Shown: positions 5,623-7,163 of the stretch, piece after piece
Layout of the letters: every line of letters begins with the position of its first letter
Numbering within the stretch: position 1 is the stretch's first letter
DNA from: JANLSE01 sp038214135
Lineage (GTDB): Bacteria; Chloroflexota; Chloroflexia; Chloroflexales; Roseiflexaceae
DNA length: 7,163 nucleotides
Assembly: GCA_038214135.1 (NCBI GenBank)
Contig: JBBQSD010000211.1
Coordinates: 1-7,163 of the forward strand
Direction: 5' to 3'
The notes under the pieces: generated by a model
Databases searched by the model: none
Told to the model about the DNA's origin: nothing
What the model saw: the letters and a program-made list of their open reading frames with translations, nothing else
Position numbers and translations under genes: made by a program

Positions 5623-6910
5623 CATGGCGCAGCACGGCTCGCGTATCGACGAGCAACTGTATCTGGGGCCGGATCTTGGCCCAATCATAGGCGCTGTGGT
5701 CGGTCACGACGACAACACAATCGGCCATTTGGAGCGCCCGATCAAGATCTGGTTCACAACTAAGCGAGGCGTCATCGACCTGAATGTGTGGTACATGCGG
5801 ATCGTGATAACTTGCCGCAGCGCCTTTGCCGCGCAGCAGATGCAGAATATCCAGCGCTGGCGATTCACGCACATCATTGACATCCTTTTTATAGGCCACG
5901 CCCAACACCAGCACCCGGCTGCCCTTCAGCGGTTTGCCTGCTTCATTCAGCGCGTCCTGGATCTTCTGGACCCAGTAGCGTGGCATTTGGGTGTTAACCT
6001 CGCTGGCCAGTTCGATAAAACGCGCCGTGTAATCAAGTGTTTTGAGCTTCCACGAGAGATACAATGGATCGATTGGAATACAATGGCCGCCCAAGCCTGG
6101 CCCTGGCGTGAATTTCATAAAGCCAAATGGCTTGGTGGCTGCCGCCTCGATCACTTCCCAGGCATCCAGGCCAAGTTTGTCGCACATCAGCAGCACTTCA
6201 TTGACCAGGCCGATATTGACGGCCCGGAAGGTGTTTTCGAGCAGCTTGACCATCTCGGCTGCTTCGGGGCTGCTCACCGGCACAACCCGATCAATGGCAC
6301 CCTCATACAGCGCCCGCGCCACCGCCATACAGGCTGGTGTCACACCACCGATCACCTTCGGCGTGTTGCGGGTTGTCCAATCGGTGCGACCTGGATCAAC
6401 ACGTTCTGGCGAGAATGCCAGAAAATAATCGTGCCCCACGTTCAGCCCGCGCTCCTGAAGCTGTGGCAGAATGACCTCGCGGGTTGTGCCGGGGTAGGTG
6501 GTACTCTCCAGCACAATCACCTGGCCTGGCCGCAAATAACGGGCAAGCTCTTCGGTCACATTCACAATATAGGAAATATCGGGATCGCGCGTCTTCCGCA
6601 ATGGCGTTGGCACACAAATACTGATAGCATCCAGATCTGCCAGCACAGCATAATCGGTTGTGGCATCAAATCGGCCTTCTGCCACCAACCGCGCAAGCTG
6701 GGCGCTCGGCACATCTTCAATATGGCTACGGCCAGCATTCAGCGCCGCAACCCGTTCTGCGCTCACATCAATGCCCGTCACACGGAAGCCAGCCTCGGCA
6801 AAGACCATTGCTAGTGGCAGCCCAACATAGCCAATGCCAATAATCCCAACTCGTGCTGTGCGATCCGCAATCCGTGTGAGCAGTTGCGCCTTGTAGTCAG
6901 TTGTTGCCAC
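5612..6910 (-). CDS. wbpA: UDP-N-acetyl-D-glucosamine 6-dehydrogenase, WbpA type
   Basis: This 432-residue NAD-dependent nucleotide-sugar dehydrogenase would oxidise C6 of a UDP-sugar to the uronic acid in the cytoplasm, supplying a precursor for surface polysaccharide. The Rossmann motif GIGYVG is at residues 25-30. LESTTYPGTT (134-143), FSPERVDPG (166-174) and PKVIGG (184-189) follow. KLLENTFRAVN at 222-232 holds the conserved Lys and Asn, and GPGLGGHCIPIDP (270-282) carries the catalytic Cys277. The C-terminal domain starts near RVLVLGVAYKKDVNDVRESPA (332 onward). The GLGGHCIPIDP and STTYPGTT forms favour the UDP-GlcNAc (WbpA) branch over UDP-glucose or UDP-ManNAc enzymes, but the substrate is inferred. 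The start is GTG at 6910, chosen because AGGAG lies 7 bases upstream. Length is normal and all key residues are present. Its stop codon lies inside the CRP-like palindrome of repeat copy 2. Confidence 0.93.
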   Translation of the reverse strand: MATTDYKAQLLTRIADRTARVGIIGIGYVGLPLAMVFAEAGFRVTGIDVSAERVAALNAGRSHIEDVPSAQLARLVAEGRFDATTDYAVLADLDAISICVPTPLRKTRDPDISYIVNVTEELARYLRPGQVIVLESTTYPGTTREVILPQLQERGLNVGHDYFLAFSPERVDPGRTDWTTRNTPKVIGGVTPACMAVARALYEGAIDRVVPVSSPEAAEMVKLLENTFRAVNIGLVNEVLLMCDKLGLDAWEVIEAAATKPFGFMKFTPGPGLGGHCIPIDPLYLSWKLKTLDYTARFIELASEVNTQMPRYWVQKIQDALNEAGKPLKGSRVLVLGVAYKKDVNDVRESPALDILHLLRGKGAAASYHDPHVPHIQVDDASLSCEPDLDRALQMADCVVVVTDHSAYDWAKIRPQIQLLVDTRAVLRHVNL

Positions 6911-6917
6911 TGTATTA

Positions 6918-6922
6918 CTCCT
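6918..6922 (-). promoter_or_regulatory. Ribosome binding site for the GTG start of the dehydrogenase
   Basis: AGGAG on the minus strand lies 7 bases before the GTG at 6910-6908. It fixes the non-ATG start. Confidence 0.75.
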
Positions 6923-6967
6923 GGCTACCTCGCAGCCAATGATTCCATTCTGTCAATCAGAGCCGGG

Positions 6968-6996
6968 ATTATAGCGCGTTCCATCACAACTCGCCA
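6968..6996 (-). promoter_or_regulatory. Probable promoter of the dehydrogenase gene
   Basis: Reading leftward, a perfect TATAAT (6973-6968) lies 57 bases before the GTG start. At 17-base spacing the -35 is TGGCGA, a weak match (three of six). The -10 and following bases, TATAATCCCG, are identical to those of the exporter promoter. The start site would be near 6961. Confidence 0.5.
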
Positions 6997-7053
6997 GATA
7001 TGGGGATGATATATGATTTTGCAATGATATGCTCTGGCACCACAATGCGGTAG

Positions 7054-7163
7054 GGGCGGTTCACGAACCGCCCTGTATCGCCTGATGGGCGGTTCACGAA
7101 CCGCCCTGTATCGCCTGATGGGCGGTTCACGAACCGCCCTGTATCGCCTGATGGGCGGTTCAC
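7054..7163. repeat. Tandem array of 33-bp units with a 20-bp palindrome (continues past window)
   Basis: The palindrome GGGCGGTTCACGAACCGCCC (9-bp arms around AC) starts at 7054, 7087 and 7120, and a fourth copy starting at 7153 is cut by the window edge. Each is followed by the same 13 bases, TGTATCGCCTGAT, so the whole 33-bp unit is conserved without visible change. The first unit is preceded by GTAG, giving GTAGGGGCGGTTC, which looks like the end of a larger dispersed palindromic element. Confidence 0.95.

Larger units (their letters stand above)
6911..7053. other. Upstream region of the dehydrogenase gene
   Basis: This stretch holds the dehydrogenase ribosome binding site and its likely promoter. 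Between about 6997 and 7053 nothing coding or structured was recognised before the tandem repeat array begins. Confidence 0.5.

Noticed and set aside
5624..6814. 396-codon open frame on the plus strand
   Set aside because: It lies antisense to the well-supported dehydrogenase, is rich in His, Trp and Gln, shows no recognisable domain, and has no ribosome binding site; it is a mirror of the coding strand.
7054..7163. CRISPR array
   Set aside because: The complete 33-bp unit, including the 13 bases between palindromes, is identical each time; there are no unique spacers.

Overview
The window looks like a surface-polysaccharide locus from a bacterium, probably a member of the Chloroflexota. That placement is an inference. 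It rests on a large secreted ELWxxDGT-repeat protein, an MNT/HEPN toxin-antitoxin pair, GGGCGGTTC...GAACCGCCC palindromic repeats and about 50-60% GC; no rRNA or other marker gene is present to confirm it.

Layout. From right to left on the minus strand run: a UDP-N-acetylglucosamine 6-dehydrogenase (WbpA type, 5612-6910), an ABC-2 polysaccharide exporter permease (Wzm/TagG type, 1229-2080), an MNT nucleotidyltransferase antitoxin (825-1232), a HEPN/HepT toxin (425-835) and the N-terminal 142 codons of the exporter ATPase (Wzt/TagH type, 1-428, cut by the window edge). On the plus strand, between the dehydrogenase and the permease, lies one large gene (2372-5512) for a 1046-residue secreted protein. 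It has a signal peptide, 18 ELWxxDGT repeats and a C-terminal cadherin-like/Ig-like domain. The right end (7054-7163) is a tandem array of 33-bp units, each carrying a 20-bp palindrome.

How the parts relate. The dehydrogenase would supply an oxidised amino-sugar nucleotide, and the exporter would move a lipid-linked polysaccharide across the membrane. The exporter permease and ATPase, normally adjacent, are separated by the complete MNT-HEPN pair. Both outer junctions are ATGA stop/start overlaps and the inner one is an 11-base overlap, so all four genes read as one coupled operon.

The most unusual structure is at the borders of the big secreted-protein gene. A near-identical segment of about 51 bp lies on each side (2186-2237 and 5572-5622). 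Each copy contains a perfect CRP-type site (TGTGA-N6-TCACA) and a -35-like hexamer. Only the copy next to the permease is followed by TATAAT at 17-bp spacing, giving a near-consensus promoter for the exporter operon. The other copy overlaps the dehydrogenase stop codon. The simplest reading is that the secreted-protein gene was inserted, together with one repeat copy, between a formerly adjacent dehydrogenase and exporter operon.
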